In this document: piece by piece, positions 9,931 to 21,250 of the stretch
Layout: every line of letters starts with the position of its first letter
Numbering within the stretch: the stretch's first letter is position 1
Assembly: GCA_030323885.1 (NCBI GenBank)
Contig: CM059192.1
Location: 62,365,593 to 62,429,592 of the forward strand
Direction of reading: 5' to 3'
Source: Branchipolynoe longqiensis
Taxonomy: Eukaryota; Annelida; Polychaeta; Phyllodocida; Polynoidae
DNA: 64,000 nucleotides
Program-made: the position numbers and the translations under genes
The notes under the pieces: generated by a model
Told to the model about the DNA's origin: nothing
The model's input: only the letters and a program-made list of their open reading frames with translations
Database searches by the model: none

Positions 9931-11275
9931 CTAATTGTTCCCTGGTCGAGGGAACGGCTTCTGGGGAGTGAACTCCCTCTTGAAGGGGTGATTTCCGCCA
10001 TTCCAGCCGAAGGACTGATGCGGTCCTCTGCCCCTAACCTGGTAGGCAAAGCCTGTCTGTCCCCGACCGACCTCCTCGGCTGCTGGGATGGTTCCGAAAA
10101 TCCTGTCGTCCTTTCTTGAACCATGCAGGGTTTGTGTCGCTTGCCTTCTTGTTGTCATCCATCTGCTTGCCACACTTCATATCCATCTCCCCCTGTTTGA
10201 ACAGGTACTGAAGCTGGCCACTGAACATTTTGGATTTGTCCAAGGGCTTCCCTTTGACGGGTTTTGGCAGAAGGAACAAGGTATATTCCTTGCCGTCATT
10301 GTCCACAATTTTCTTGGATCGCGCAACTTCCTTGCCCGCATCCGTACAGACAGCTTTGAACACATTTTCAAAGTGTCTATACAACAGAAAGTTGCTCGCT
10401 GCCGTGAGCATGGCAATCCCTCCGTCCATCTGGCTACGGAGTGAAGAGAACTTGTTCTCGGCTTGCATACATTTTGCGATGGGCGCAATCGCAGTCAACG
10501 CTCCTAGGACCGCCTGATGGACTATGTGGAGCACGCCTTCAAACTTTTTACGTTCGTCGCTGAGCTTCACGTCACTGTCCATCTCTTTAATCACAGAATC
10601 TGGGATTCCTTTTACCCCAGTGTATTTCTCACCCAGCTTGGTGATCACCTCTGCAAGCTTAAAGGTGTTAAAATGACCTTTAATTGTCTCCTGCATCATG
10701 GTGGTGGTGAGTATCTTCTTGGCCTTCTCCACCCGGCACTTCTTTTGCACCTTGCCACCTATCTTGGCGTATTTGCTGGCATGCAAAGTATCTGAGTTGG
10801 ACTCTGTGGAGGATGAGTCTGATGAAGAATCGGAAGAGGAGTCCTTCTTCTTCCTCTTAATCTTCCTTTTCTTGCTTTTCTTTGTCTTTATTACTGGTTT
10901 CTTCCGGGCTCGCGTATATTCGTCGCCATCAAACTGACAGCTTTCTTGGTCTTCCTCCTCTTCTTAACGGGGACCCTCTCTTGAGGAGTCATCCACGGAG
11001 GAATCCTCACCAGAGTAATCCTCCGATTCTGAGTCTTCCAACTCCGGGACCGGCCTCTTTGTCTTCTTGCGAGATCTGGCAGGGAGCATTTCCTCGAGCC
11101 TCGTCTGGAGGAGGCATATCAGTCGCCCCTCTAGGTCAGAAGGGCCCGCCTCTGGGCCACTGACCTCCTCCGATATCGGGTGCTCCGGTGAGGCCGACAC
11201 TATCAAGAGCGGTGATGAATCGTCATCATCCGTCAACCGGTTGGGAGCTTTGGGCTTACTCCGCTTCGTAGCCAT
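9931..11275 (-). pseudogene. gag-like frame of the DIRS-like element, frameshifted
   Basis: It starts MATKRSKPK at 11275 with an acidic, serine-rich and lysine-rich first 100 residues, shifts frame near 10960, and continues 10034-10786 as a 250-codon helical segment. That segment ends FSGQLQYLF..NPAWFKKGRQDF, a block typical of the ORF before RT in Ngaro/DIRS elements. A second shift near 10075 leads to a Gly/Arg-rich tail (VRGRG) ending at 9931. No zinc knuckle is seen. It lies directly upstream of RT-B and inside the terminal repeats. Assigning it to B rather than to A is inference. Confidence 0.6.
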
Positions 11276-11946
11276 CGGAATCCTGTAACAATCAAATGAA
11301 AGTTAGAGAATGCTCAACCAAATGTTACAAAAAAGGTTAAGAAACCCCATATTGTGCATTTACTGGTGTTGGAGAACGTATTTACACCGTTCCAACGCAG
11401 GCATGAGAGAAATTTGTGTGTGAGTGTAGTAGGTTTATGGTATCGAAACCAAAACCAAACGAGGGGTAGGGACCATTGTATCGGTAGCCTCCCACACTCT
11501 CTATCCCATACACTTCTCCCTCCTGTGGCCCAATATGCCAACAAGTTGGCGTAAATGTTACGAAATTCAGAGGTACACCTAAATAACACAATGTGGGGAA
11601 TCTTATTAGAAACCCAGGAATAAATCCCAACGAAATGTGGCTCCAACCACATCTCTCTCCATTCGGCAATGGGCGGCAAAAAAGAACAAAGGAAAAATGG
11701 CGCTTTGTTCTATCGATGTTTCATGAATTGTAAAAACACTGATAAAAGTAATAAACTTGTATAAAAAAGTTTCAAACTTTGCAATAAGAAGCGGTAAAGT
11801 ATCATAAAGCAAATTTACTGTTCAAAATATCATACTTACAGTTAGTATGTCGTTGTAGGTAGATAAACTGCCGAAGCAACTCAACAAACATCCTCCCGTT
11901 GTGAGTTGATTATGCTAATTGCTGGAGCTGGATGTGCTTCCTTCTG
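11276..11946 (-). other. 5' leader of the DIRS-like element
   Basis: Non-coding stretch between the gag start and the right terminal repeat. The internal complementary region of DIRS elements would be sought here; I could not identify it by eye. Confidence 0.4.
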
Positions 11947-11988
11947 CCTCGGCTACGAGTAGCCTGAGGCTTAGTTCCGAGGTAAAAT
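11947..11988. repeat. Right inverted terminal repeat of the DIRS-like element
   Basis: Reverse complement of 3229-3270 with three mismatches. It contains the same GGCTAC-GA-GTAGCC hairpin. A (TA)n/(CA)n tract follows immediately outside. Confidence 0.85.
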
Positions 11989-12015
11989 ATATATATGCAC
12001 ACACACACACTCATA

Positions 12016-12195
12016 CAGTCAGTAAAATCCTCTCTAAATCGACTGACCATGGGGCAGACTTTAAATGGTCCATTTAAGGAGATGGTCGATTCAGAATATC
12101 CTTACAATATTATTGTATGGGCGATCGTTTGGGACCCAAAGGAAGCGATCGATATATGGGAGTGGTCGATTTGGTCGGTTAGAGAGGGTTTACTG
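12016..12195. mobile_element. Short MITE, Tc1/mariner-like
   Basis: Left end CAGTCAGTAAAATCCTCTCT and right end AGAGAGGGTTTACTG are inverted repeats, each flanked by TA (12014-12015 and 12196-12197). A CAGT terminus with TA target duplication is the pattern of Tc1/mariner MITEs. It has no coding capacity. The right end opens into (TA)n up to about 12221. Confidence 0.55.
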
Positions 12196-12370
12196 TATAT
12201 ATATATATATATATATATATGTTTTCATAATCAAGTTCTCACAATATACCGATTTTCTAAAAGAACGAAAACAAGCCGATACTAATAGTAATATATTGAC
12301 AGGGATGTGGATGGCTACCTCACATGATCTGATCATCTTCTTGACAATGAATCAGCAATCGCATTTATTT

Positions 12371-12697
12371 AAAAAGTTGCATAGTCCGATCGTTTTGAAT
12401 TTCTGTATTTTTTCTGAGATAAATATATTAGATCGATCACTAGTATCTACTTTACATTAGTTCAAAGTTACTTTTATTATAAATGGTAAACTTTTGAGAT
12501 ATTTTAAGTGCAAACATGGAAAATTAGTTTTAGCAAGCTTGCCAAGACCATAGACTTCTGCAGTAACAGGTTCTGTTAAATTGACTCAGTATTGCCTTCT
12601 ACTCAGAAACAAATGCTTAATAAGTCCATCAGTATCAAATTTAGATAGTTGGTTTGGTTTTGAAAACTTGATATTTCATCAGACTATGCAGCTTTAA
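12371..12697 (+). mobile_element. MITE-like dispersed repeat R, copy 1
   Basis: The ends AAAGTTGCATAGTCCGAT and ATCAGACTATGCAGCTTTAA are inverted repeats. The same 330-450 bp AT-rich element recurs at 21251-21700 and, reversed and interrupted, at 21894-23021. It has no open frame of note. Confidence 0.7.
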
Positions 12698-12779
12698 ATA
12701 ATTGGCGACTTTAGTACAGATGTCCATCGGGGACTCCCTAAGGCGTGGACACCAGAAGGCTTAGTATGTCCAGGCGAGC

Positions 12780-13495
12780 ACAACGGTCAGGACAGCACTG
12801 ATCTGCCCTGACTGGCACCGACCGGTGCTGACTAACACCGACTGATACTGACTGGCCCTGACCGGTTCTGACTAATACTGACTGACACTGACTGGCCCTG
12901 ACCAGCCCTGACTGATACTGACTGTCCCTGACCAACACTGACTGACAGTGACTGGAACTGACCAGTGCTGACTGACACCGACTGCTACTGACTAGCCCTG
13001 ATCAGCCTTGAACAACACTGACTGATACTGACCGGCTCTGACCAACACTCACTGACAGTGACTGAAACTGACCAGTACTGACTGACACTGACTGATACTG
13101 ACGGACACTGACTGATACTGACCAGCCCTGACCAACACTGACTAGCCCTGAACAATACTGACTAGGCCTGAACAACACTGACTGATACTGACCGGCCCTG
13201 ACCAACACTGACTAATACTGACTGACACTGACTGGCCCTGACTGACACTGACCGGTGCTGACTGATAATGGCTGGCCCTGACCAAACTGACTGATACTGA
13301 CCGGCCCTGACCAACACTGACTAATACTGACCGACAGTGACTGATACTGACCGGTGCTGACTGATACTGGCTGGCCCTGACTGATACTGACCAGCCCGAC
13401 TCTGACCAGAACTGACCGATACTGACCAGCCCTGACCGGTGCTGACTGATACTGACTGACCCTGACTGATACTCACCGGCCCTGACTGATACCAA
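12780..13495. repeat. CTGACTGATACTGAC-type minisatellite
   Basis: About 10-bp subunits (CTGACTGATA, CTGACCGGCC, CTGACCAACA) in irregular order. The same subunits reappear at 14762-14896 and 15147-15173, so one array was probably split by the 13496-14761 block. Confidence 0.85.
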
Positions 13496-13699
13496 AGACA
13501 TTATAACACTAAGACGGCTCACTCCCTATCTCTCCCATGGTAATGTAAATTTTGCAGTGCCATCTTGTGGTGGATTTGATCAACCCGGCTGCTGGCTGGT
13601 GTTTCACAAAAACACATAGGCCTACAAGGCGATAGAGTGAGTTAACAATTTTAAAAAGAGAGATTTCCTGTCATTTGGATTTGGCCGATGTTGTGCCTA

Positions 13700-14100
13700 T
13701 TGCCTGGTCCATACCTCCCTCTGCCCGCCCTCTTTCATTCCCCTGCCCCCCTACCCCGGCCTCACCGCCCTTCCACTCCCCCTGCCATCCCCACACTTCC
13801 CTCTCCATATCTCCCTCCTCATCCACCTTACCCAGTAGACTCCCAGTGCTCTCACACCACACCTCCCCCCCATTCCTCCTCGTCCCTCCCCCTTCACCCC
13901 TTCCTCTCCACCTCCCCCCACACTCCCTCTACTCCCCCACCTCAGTCGGCGCTCTCACACCACGCCACACCTACGACCCCCCTCCTTGATGTAAGCGGGC
14001 GGCCGCGGTGGGAGGGGGAAGGGGGGGGGGGGGGGGGAGTGGAGGGGGAGGGGGAGGGGAGGGGGAGGGGAGGGGAGGGGTAGGGTAGGGGAGGGAGAGG
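13700..14100. repeat. Polypyrimidine tract followed by polypurine tract
   Basis: 13700-13975 is C/T-rich on the plus strand. 14000-14100 is almost pure G/A with a G run of about 19. The abrupt strand switch can favour hairpin, triplex or G-quadruplex structures. Confidence 0.8.
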
Positions 14101-14119
14101 TCCCCACTGGTTGCTGCTA

Positions 14120-14660
14120 CTCCTATGGAACCACCACCACCACCCTGCCCCTCCACCTCTCCATCCCACCCATATACGCCACCATACACACATTCTGTGT
14201 GGTGGGGGCTGACGGTGCGTGTGGTTGGGGTGTTGGTGGGAATGGTGGGGGGTGTAGGTGTAGGTGTATGTGGTGGCTGTGTAGGGTGTGTGTGGTGGAG
14301 GTGTAGGTGGTTTGTGGTGGAGTTGTATGGGTCTTGCAGAGCAGCACCTCACAATCTTTAGCATCCCTAAACCCCCACCACACACCTACACCCTCATCAC
14401 AGCCCTAAACCTCCACCACACACACCTAAACCTCCCCCACCACCCACCTATACCACCACCACTTTCCTAAACCCCCATGACACACCCACCACACACTCAC
14501 ACCACACAGCTACACCCTCACCACACACACCTAAACCTCAACCACACACACCTACACCCCCTCGACACACACACCACACACTTAAACCCCCAGCATACAC
14601 ACATCACATACCTACACCACCAACACACACATACCTAAACCCCCATCACACACCTACCAA
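14120..14660. repeat. Low-complexity CCA/GGTGT tract with internal strand flip
   Basis: Plus-strand C-rich to about 14200, then G-rich (GGTGTAGGTGTATGTGG) to about 14330, then C-rich again (CACACACCTAAACCCCCA) to 14660. The second and third parts read as inverted copies of one minisatellite. Confidence 0.75.
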
Positions 14661-14761
14661 GCGACAGCAGGGTTTCTTCTGACACTCCAATGCTATCAAA
14701 ATGATCAAAACCACAACCTGGTGCGCGCTGGCTATTATCTTGATTACACAGTACAGGCTGA

Positions 14762-15173
14762 GTGAGTACTGACCAACACTGACTGATACTGACCCGCCTT
14801 GACTGATACTGATGGTGCTGACTGATACTTATGGTCCTGACTGATACTGACTGGTGCTGACTGATACTGACCGGTGTTGATTGATACTGACCAATACATA
14901 TTCACTGAATGCATGATACTTTTATTGGACTGGAATTGTACACAGTTACTACTACCGCTGATACTTCATTTATAAAATGTATAATACTTTTAGTATCAAA
15001 CAGGATTTGCATGCAGTTACTATTACAACTGATAGTAGTTTCATTTATGTATTAAGGAATTGTACTGTACGGCCGGAAGACCAGTGCTCTGGCACTGACA
15101 AGAGATGTTATTCGATGAATAAAATACACTTTAGTAAAAAAAATACTGACCGGTGCTGACTGACACTGATCGG
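14762..15173. repeat. Remnants of the CTGAC-type minisatellite
   Basis: Array units at 14762-14896 and 15147-15173 match 12780-13495. The 250 bp between them (14897-15146) is non-repetitive and unassigned. Confidence 0.8.
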
Positions 15174-15382
15174 GGCATGACGACATAACCGAGCTCTCAG
15201 AGAACTGCAGTACTGCTGAAAGGCGCGTCTATTTAGCCGCATAATCAAGTCATAGGCTAATTGATATTTCTAGACTGCCAATTAATTGTTAGAACAAAAG
15301 GGGCGCGGTCAGAAGGGCACTGAGTGGGGCAGTGCGGGCGGCTCGTCAATGGGCGCTTGTGTAGCGGCACCCTCATGCCTAA

Positions 15383-15807
15383 GTCACAAATGCCTTGCGG
15401 CGGCCGTAAGTCGCCAAATTGGCAAAACCGTACGGTTGGATACGATGGCCGTACGGCGACCGTATGGTTTTTGCTCACCACAAGGAGTTGCGATTTGTTC
15501 AACTTGACATTAAACTTTTTCAGATATCGCAAGGCCGTTGACCGCAGACCGCAACCCCACCGCAGAGGGTCGCAAGGTGGCCTTACAGTGACCGTACGCT
15601 CGCCGCATCGTCACCGTATGGTGACTTCAATCCTGTGGTGGCCACAAGAAACCTTGTTGCTGTGGCGGAAAACCATATGGCCGCGGATTGCCGTACGGAC
15701 ACCGTACAATTTGTAAATATTTCTACCGCAGCCCGCAACACCGTACGGTTAGTAAAAGTCCCGACCGCAGACAGCAGAACTGTACGGCGGCAGCATGATA
15801 TGTGAAC
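15383..15807. mobile_element. Candidate MITE with CCGTACGG palindromes
   Basis: TAA lies on both sides (15380-15382 and 15808-15810). The ends GTCACAAATGCCTTGCGGCG and, reversed, GTTCACATATCATGCTGCCG are imperfect inverted repeats. The interior has an unusual density of CCGTACGG and ACCGTATGGT palindromes. The 3-bp TAA duplication would fit PIF/Harbinger; end similarity is moderate. Confidence 0.5.
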
Positions 15808-15810
15808 TAA

Positions 15811-16982
15811 GCATAACGCCACCACCCTGTTCTAAAAGTTTAAAAACTTAGGCGCAGTGGTTAATGGATTTTTGCTTAAAATATCAAATATACTAAAGGG
15901 AATATCGAGTTTTAGGATCAACTAATGGGGAGTAATTCTGGTACCGTTTCTGGTATCAAAATACTAATGTAATTTCATTCTTTATTTTGCAAATAATTTG
16001 ATTGTATCGGATGGGCGAGTGAACCAACAATGGGAGTGGGATACAATATGTGAACACAGGCTGAGCCGGCTGGTCAGACTTGTGCCGGGCATTCGTCGCG
16101 CAGTCGGAGACGCGCCAGGTGCTTCCGGAGTGGACCAGAAATCAGCTGCTCGTTTCGTGCTATAAAGTATAATGGTATGGTGTGCAATGTCATCACACAT
16201 AACCATCACTACTGACAGCCTAGAGTTGTTTCTAGGTCCAGGGCCATTCGATCGCACACACAAGCACATATCTGAAGCACCCGGATGTACACAATGACAG
16301 GGGTTGGCAATTTCATTGTCCGTTTATTTCCTCATTAATTTTCCAATTCCGTAATGGGCGAGTCGTGTCAGTGTTTTACCCGCCATACCCTCATGTTCGT
16401 CGCCATTGAGGCCGAGGCTAAATTGAATCACCGGAAGTCCCCAGAGAGCGTTGATTCCCAAATCAGCCGGGCGGTGACGCGCAGGGGATCAGCGGCGCGC
16501 AAACAGGGAGTCGGGCTGCCATTGGTTCATTGTGGCCCTAGGCTTTGCGCAGAAGAAATATTTCGGTGAACCCGGTGTTGCTAATGTCACGTGATGAGGA
16601 TGTGGATATACTGCTGTGATTTCCTGTATATCCAATTTTGTTGGACTTTCTATGGTCAAAACCGATAGTAATTTTAAATGGCATGTTAGGGACAAAACGG
16701 GTAGGTAGTCGTTTATGTGACGCTGAGCTGTGCCGAACTGTTGGTTTGTCGGTCTCCCGGGAAACCAGTTATCTGTTGCGTGGTCGTGCCCGTCCATTTG
16801 AGCCAGAAATAATTGCTTCAAACGAGGTCAACATGCAAGGCACATCTCCATCTCCGAATGGGCGATATTGGAGTCAGACTGTACAAGCCACAGGAGCCCG
16901 ACCTACACGTAATCAAACAGCAGGACGGAGCCTCGGACTTCATCAAGTAGCACAAACCAGGCTCACGCACACACAAATATAG
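15811..16982. other. Unassigned unique sequence
   Basis: No repeat, TIR pair or coding domain recognised. A modestly GC-rich patch around 16380-16560 has short open frames on both strands without recognisable motifs. Confidence 0.4.
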
Positions 16983-17322
16983 CTGTCTCAGGCCACCACT
17001 GGGCAGGCCATGTAGAATACCAGTCTCAGACACAAATGTGCCTGTTTCAGGCCACCACTTGGCAAGTCATGTAGAATACCAGTCTCAGAAGACAAATAAT
17101 CCTGTCCCAGGCCACCCCTGGGTAGGCCATGTATAATATCAGTCTCAGACACAAATATGCCTGTCTCAGGCGACCACTGGGCAGGCCATGTAGAATACCA
17201 GTCTCAGACACAAATATGCCTGTCTCAGGCGACCACTGGGCAGGCCATGTAGAATACCAGTCTCAGACATAAATGTGCCTGTTTCATGCCACCACTGGGC
17301 AGGCCATATAGAATACCAGACA
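16983..17322. repeat. 59-bp minisatellite, about 5.7 copies
   Basis: Units start CTGTCTCAGGCCACCACTGG and end CAGACACAAATATGC. Units 4 and 5 are nearly identical. The array ends 20 bp before the next MITE. Confidence 0.9.
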
Positions 17323-17341
17323 ACGAACTACACAATTCTAA

Positions 17342-17726
17342 AGGCTCTGTCACACCTCGCCGGATTGGGGAAATGGAAAGAAACCACACAAAGTCAGTTG
17401 ATATCCGGCAAAGTCCGGTTTGTTGTCCATTGCATATCTGTTGATATCCGGCCCGATCCATTACAAGTTTTAAGCATGCACCAAGCTTGTAACAGATTGC
17501 GCCAGACTGATGTATGTGGTTATTATCTATTGCCGTCTGCTCCCGTCCATTACATATCCATTACATGTCAGTTGACGTTTGTTATAGTTCTTTTTGTATA
17601 CTGAATTATCCTTTGATCGTTAGATACGTTATCAACCGTTACCGTCCGTTACAGAATCACACTGGACTAGAATATTTTTGTCCTGCTCTATCCGTTTCCT
17701 CAATCCTGGGAGGTGTGACAGGGGCT
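17342..17726. mobile_element. MITE with TAA target duplication
   Basis: The ends AGGCTCTGTCACACC and, reversed, AGCCCCTGTCACACC match at 22 of 26 positions and are flanked by TAA (17339-17341 and 17727-17729). The interior (385 bp) has no coding frame and contains repeated CCGTTA/CCATTACA motifs. Its termini resemble those of the larger element at 43354-44095. PIF/Harbinger is the likely superfamily from the TWA duplication. Confidence 0.75.
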
Positions 17727-17754
17727 TAAGCAAAACAAATAGACGAGATCAACA

Positions 17755-17990
17755 TCCCGAGTGTGCATGCGCTGAAAACGGCGTTGGCAGCAAAGCAAAG
17801 ATGTACAGCCATTGAGTTTGCCAATACGCATAGGGCAAAACTTCGATTTTATTCAAAATTAATAAAAGTACATAACAATTTGGCACAAAGATGGATGGAA
17901 GGATGCAATATAATAATATAATAATATAATGAATATGTTTAAGACACAACTCTCCATAATTAAGCACTTTGAGCTAAGAAACATACAATT
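17755..17990. repeat. Dispersed repeat S, copy 1
   Basis: About 230 bp that match the reverse complement of 55715-55945 with scattered differences. Shared blocks include GCATGCGCTGAAAAC, ACAGCCATTGAGTTT and GTACATAACAATTTGGCA. In the other copy it abuts a LINE fragment. No frame is conserved between the two. Confidence 0.75.
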
Positions 17991-18627
17991 TCAATCACTT
18001 TACAAGCTGATGTTTACATCACCATTGATTAGCCATAAGTAATTCTTGTTCTAAATATTAAAATGTCAAATGTGTAAAAAAAAACTTGTTTCAAAGAAAT
18101 ATATAACCAATATCGGATTAACCCTACTCATTTTCTATTTCTACATATGTCATTAACCATAGGATATAAATAAAAACATGAATAAAATAAGTAAAACTGA
18201 CTCTGGCTATGGCTCTAACACTAGTGCCCAGATTTGTCTAAATCTAAATGCACCTGGCATAAGATGTGCTATATTGATGTAAATGCAATGCTGGATAAAT
18301 GATTAATATCTTAATTTATTATATATATTTTTTTAGTTGCTATTCTATGTTTCAAACAAGAGCTGAGATGAGCTGAAACTATCACATTTCATAGCTGACC
18401 CAGTGCATTAGCATGTGCCATGTGCTTCTCGCGGGTTTGTTTTTCTTTTATGCATCCCACGATGCACCGCACGACTGGAACGATGATGTAGTCTATTAGT
18501 TGACGCTACGATGTAAGTAGTATATGACACCCGAACGGTGAGCCACGCTGTTTTACAAGGTCAGTCCATGTGCGTCCAGAGGGGCAGCATTGTCTGCATC
18601 AGGCCCGGTCAGGTGCAATAACGCCCT
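17991..18627. other. Unassigned AT-rich sequence
   Basis: AT-rich to about 18400, then mixed. No repeats or coding signal recognised. Confidence 0.4.
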
Positions 18628-19072
18628 CACAGCCACACCTGTTGGAGCGAGTCTCTGCCAAACCCATAGTCACCACCTGGTGGAGTGAGTCCCGGTCTAA
18701 CCCTTACAACGACACCTGTTGATGAGAGTCTCTGTCTAACATAGTCACCACCTGTTGGAGTGAGTCCCGGTCTAACCCTTACAGCCGCACCTGTTGGTGA
18801 GAGTCTCTGTCTAACATAGTCACCACCTGTTGGAGTGAGTCCTGGTCTAACCCTTACAGCCACACCTGTTGGAGCGAGTCTCTGTCAAACCCATAGTCAC
18901 CACTTGGTGGAGTGAGTCCCAGTCTAACCCCACCTGTTGGTGAGAGTCTCTGTCTAACATAGTCACCACCTGTTGGAGTGAGTCCCGGTCTAACCCTTAC
19001 ATCCACACCTGTTGGAGCGAGTCTCTGTCAAACCCATAGTCACCACCTGTTGGAGTGAGTCCCAGATAACAG
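18628..19072. repeat. About 75-bp minisatellite, six copies
   Basis: Units contain CACACCTGTTGGAGCGAGTC, ATAGTCACCACCTG and GAGTCCCGGTCTAACCC. Two sub-types differ by GGAGCG versus GGTGAGA after CCTGTT. One unit has lost about 8 bp. Confidence 0.85.
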
Positions 19073-19172
19073 TCTAGTTGTCGAGTATGTGTATGGCCGT
19101 AAAACATTCAAATTAATATTCACTTTAAGGTAGTTGAATTAGTAGTCAGATAAACCTGTTCTAGGACAGCAA

Positions 19173-19506
19173 AAAAAGAAAGTTTGTTTTATTTAATGAT
19201 GCCTCTAGAGCACAATAATATTTATCATCGGCTATTGGACATCAAACATATGGTCATTCTGACATATTTCTTTGGAGGAAACCCGCTGCTGCCACATAGC
19301 CTACTCTTTCCAATAAGCAGCAAGGGGTCTTTCATATGCACTTTCCCACAGACAGGACAACACATACCACAACCTTTGATAAACCAGGAGTGGACCACTG
19401 GTTGGAACAGAAAATAACCCAAACTGCAAATGTGTCCACTGAGCAGGATCGATCGAATGACCCACACCATCACAGATGGACACTTTACTGCCTGAGCTAC
19501 GTCCAG
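19173..19506 (-). mobile_element. SINE of a type common in molluscs
   Basis: The body (TTTAATGATGCC, CATCGGCTATTGGACATCAA, CATATGGTCATTCTGACA, GGAGGAAACCCGCTG) matches a SINE I know as widespread in molluscan genomes. The right end, read on the minus strand, is a degenerate tRNA-like head (TAGCTCAGGCAG; TTCGATCGATCC). It is one of the main taxonomic clues in the window. Confidence 0.7.
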
Positions 19507-19751
19507 CTCCTGCAGTAGGACAATGCGCATTGGTGAATACTGCCCAGGTTATGGCGTTGTTAATGTTATTTGCAGTGGGGAGTTGGAGCCAGTCACTACA
19601 CAGATCGGTGTGGGGGAGCTGTGTCCCAGCTCGTGGGCGGGTCTCCTGGGCCGGCCCACAACCCCTCCCTTTCACCCTAGGTCAGGTGTGCAGACGCCAT
19701 CTTCATCACCAAAACAAGATTAAGAAGAGCAGTGTTCTCTGTGGTTGACCC

Positions 19752-20262
19752 TTTGTTACAGGCACACCTCCAGTTACTGGCACACCCAGCAGGCCTGTCC
19801 CACACGGCAGGCACTGGTCCAGTTACAAACACACCCAGCATGCCTGTCCCACACGGCAGGCACTGGTCCAGTTACAGGCATACCCAGCACGCCTGTCGCA
19901 CATGGCAGACACTGTCCCAGGTTACAGACACACCCAGTATCCCTGTCCCACACGGCAGGCACTGGTCCAGTTACAGGCACACCCAGCACGCCTGTCCCAC
20001 ATGGCAGGCACTGGTCCAGTTACAGGCATACCCAGCACGCCTGTCCCACATGGCAGACACTGCCCCAGGTTACAGGTACACCCAGTATGCCTGTTGCACA
20101 TGGCAGGCACTGGTCCAGTTACAGGCATACCCAGCATGCCTGTCCCACATGGCAGACACTCCCTAGGTTACAGGCACACCCAGCAGGCTAGTCCCACATG
20201 GCAGACACTGGTCCATTTACAGGCACACGCAACAGGCCTATCCCACATGGTAGGCACTACTC
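19752..20262. repeat. About 50-bp minisatellite, ten copies
   Basis: Units: GTTACAGGCACACCCAGCA, then CGCCTGTCCCACATGGCAG, then GCACTGGTCCA. Some units have CAGACACTGCCCCAG instead, giving a partial two-unit alternation. Overlapping long frames (up to 174 codons) are repeat translations. Confidence 0.9.
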
Positions 20263-20463
20263 CATTCGTGCCGGGCTCAGGCACAGTGAATACACGAGGC
20301 GCAGACCGCCTCCGTAAAACGCGTCCAAGGGGACCAGCGCCACACCACGGTTTGGATCATAAGCATATTCAGCGCTTAAAGGAGAGGCACAACCATCCAC
20401 GTTTGAACTTGTCTGAGTCTGTTTGAACTTGCAGGAAATGGATTTTCCTCTTCTCGTTTTCGC

Positions 20464-20671
20464 GAGAACTCAGTGTCAGCCAATCAGAGCTCTTCTTTGG
20501 TATTGCAAATGGGCGCCTCCATAGGGGCCACCATTTGCAATCGAAAAGAACAGCTCTGATTGGGTGAGAACAGCTCTCAGTGTCAGCCAATCAGAGCTGT
20601 TCTTTTTTATTGCAAATGGTGGCCCCCATAAGGGGCAGCCATTTGCAATCGAAAAGAACGGCTCTGATTAG
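20464..20671. mobile_element. Two tandem hairpin (foldback) units
   Basis: 20481-20561 and about 20586-20671 are each near-perfect palindromes of about 80 bp: CCAATCAGAGC .. TATTGCAAATG .. CATTTGCAAT .. GCTCTGATT. Each is preceded by CAGTGTCAG. The two units are direct repeats of each other. This looks like a duplicated short foldback element. CCAAT-like motifs are present but there is no promoter context. Confidence 0.7.
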
Positions 20672-20689
20672 CTCAAATTATGGAAAGAT

Positions 20690-21250
20690 CCCATCCAATA
20701 TGTACTTTAAAAAAAAAAGTAGTTTCTTTTCAGGCATAGTTACACATATATATATATGTATCATTTGCACAGATTAAAGTGCTTGAATTATATTTTTAAT
20801 TTATCTACATTGACTTCTGTTTAAATCACACAATATCAGGACTTAAAGAATGGGAAACTACTCCTGCAAGGGTATGCTCAATATGGGACAGTGGTCCTTT
20901 CCTCCCCGTGGACCCTTCTCGTTTGGATAGAAAACAATGTCTGTCTAAACTGCCATCAACCCCCTACCGCAGGGTCGACCAGGGGCAGGCCCCCGCAGGC
21001 CGAACACGCCCGACACAGCGCGGGGCCGCTACACCCGCACGGCGGGCCGGGTGCAGGGGGAGGTGGGGTATTACATTTGAGTTGATATGGCGGGGACGTG
21101 GTTGTTTTACTTGTCAACACATACTTGGTGTGAATGTTATTCTGACGATCTTTAGTTGACTGCCTCTCGCTGATACCTGCTACATGTGCTACCGATACCC
21201 ATGCGCGACGATACGGGCAATTGTGGCAAAACTCCCTGGGACCGAAGAAG
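20690..21250. other. Unassigned; short GC-rich patch
   Basis: AT-rich to about 20880. 20940-21070 is CpG-rich. No coding or RNA signal recognised. Confidence 0.4.

Larger units (their letters stand above)
3229..11988 (-). mobile_element. DIRS-like tyrosine-recombinase retroelement, composite
   Basis: Bounded by 42-bp inverted terminal repeats. Read from right to left it holds a 5' leader, a gag-like frame, a decayed RT-RNase H (element B), a GC-rich RT-RNase H and recombinase module (element A), and a decayed recombinase (element B) split by an RTE-like LINE. DIRS-group elements integrate with a tyrosine recombinase rather than a DDE integrase and have inverted or split direct repeats instead of LTRs. 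No target duplication is visible at the ends, as expected for that mechanism. Which module the gag belongs to is uncertain; the layout gag-RT-recombinase between the inverted repeats favours B. Confidence 0.8.

Noticed and set aside
10877..11288. Plus-strand frames opposite the gag region as host genes
   Set aside because: They are antisense shadows of the gag-like frame and its acidic/lysine-rich N-terminus.
14345..14660. Telomere-like CCCTAAA repeats
   Set aside because: CCTAAACCCCC occurs, but spacing and sequence are irregular and mixed with CACACC; not a (TTAGGG)n array.
20481..20600. CCAAT-box promoter
   Set aside because: The CCAATCAG motifs are the ends of hairpin units and no TATA, initiator or gene follows.
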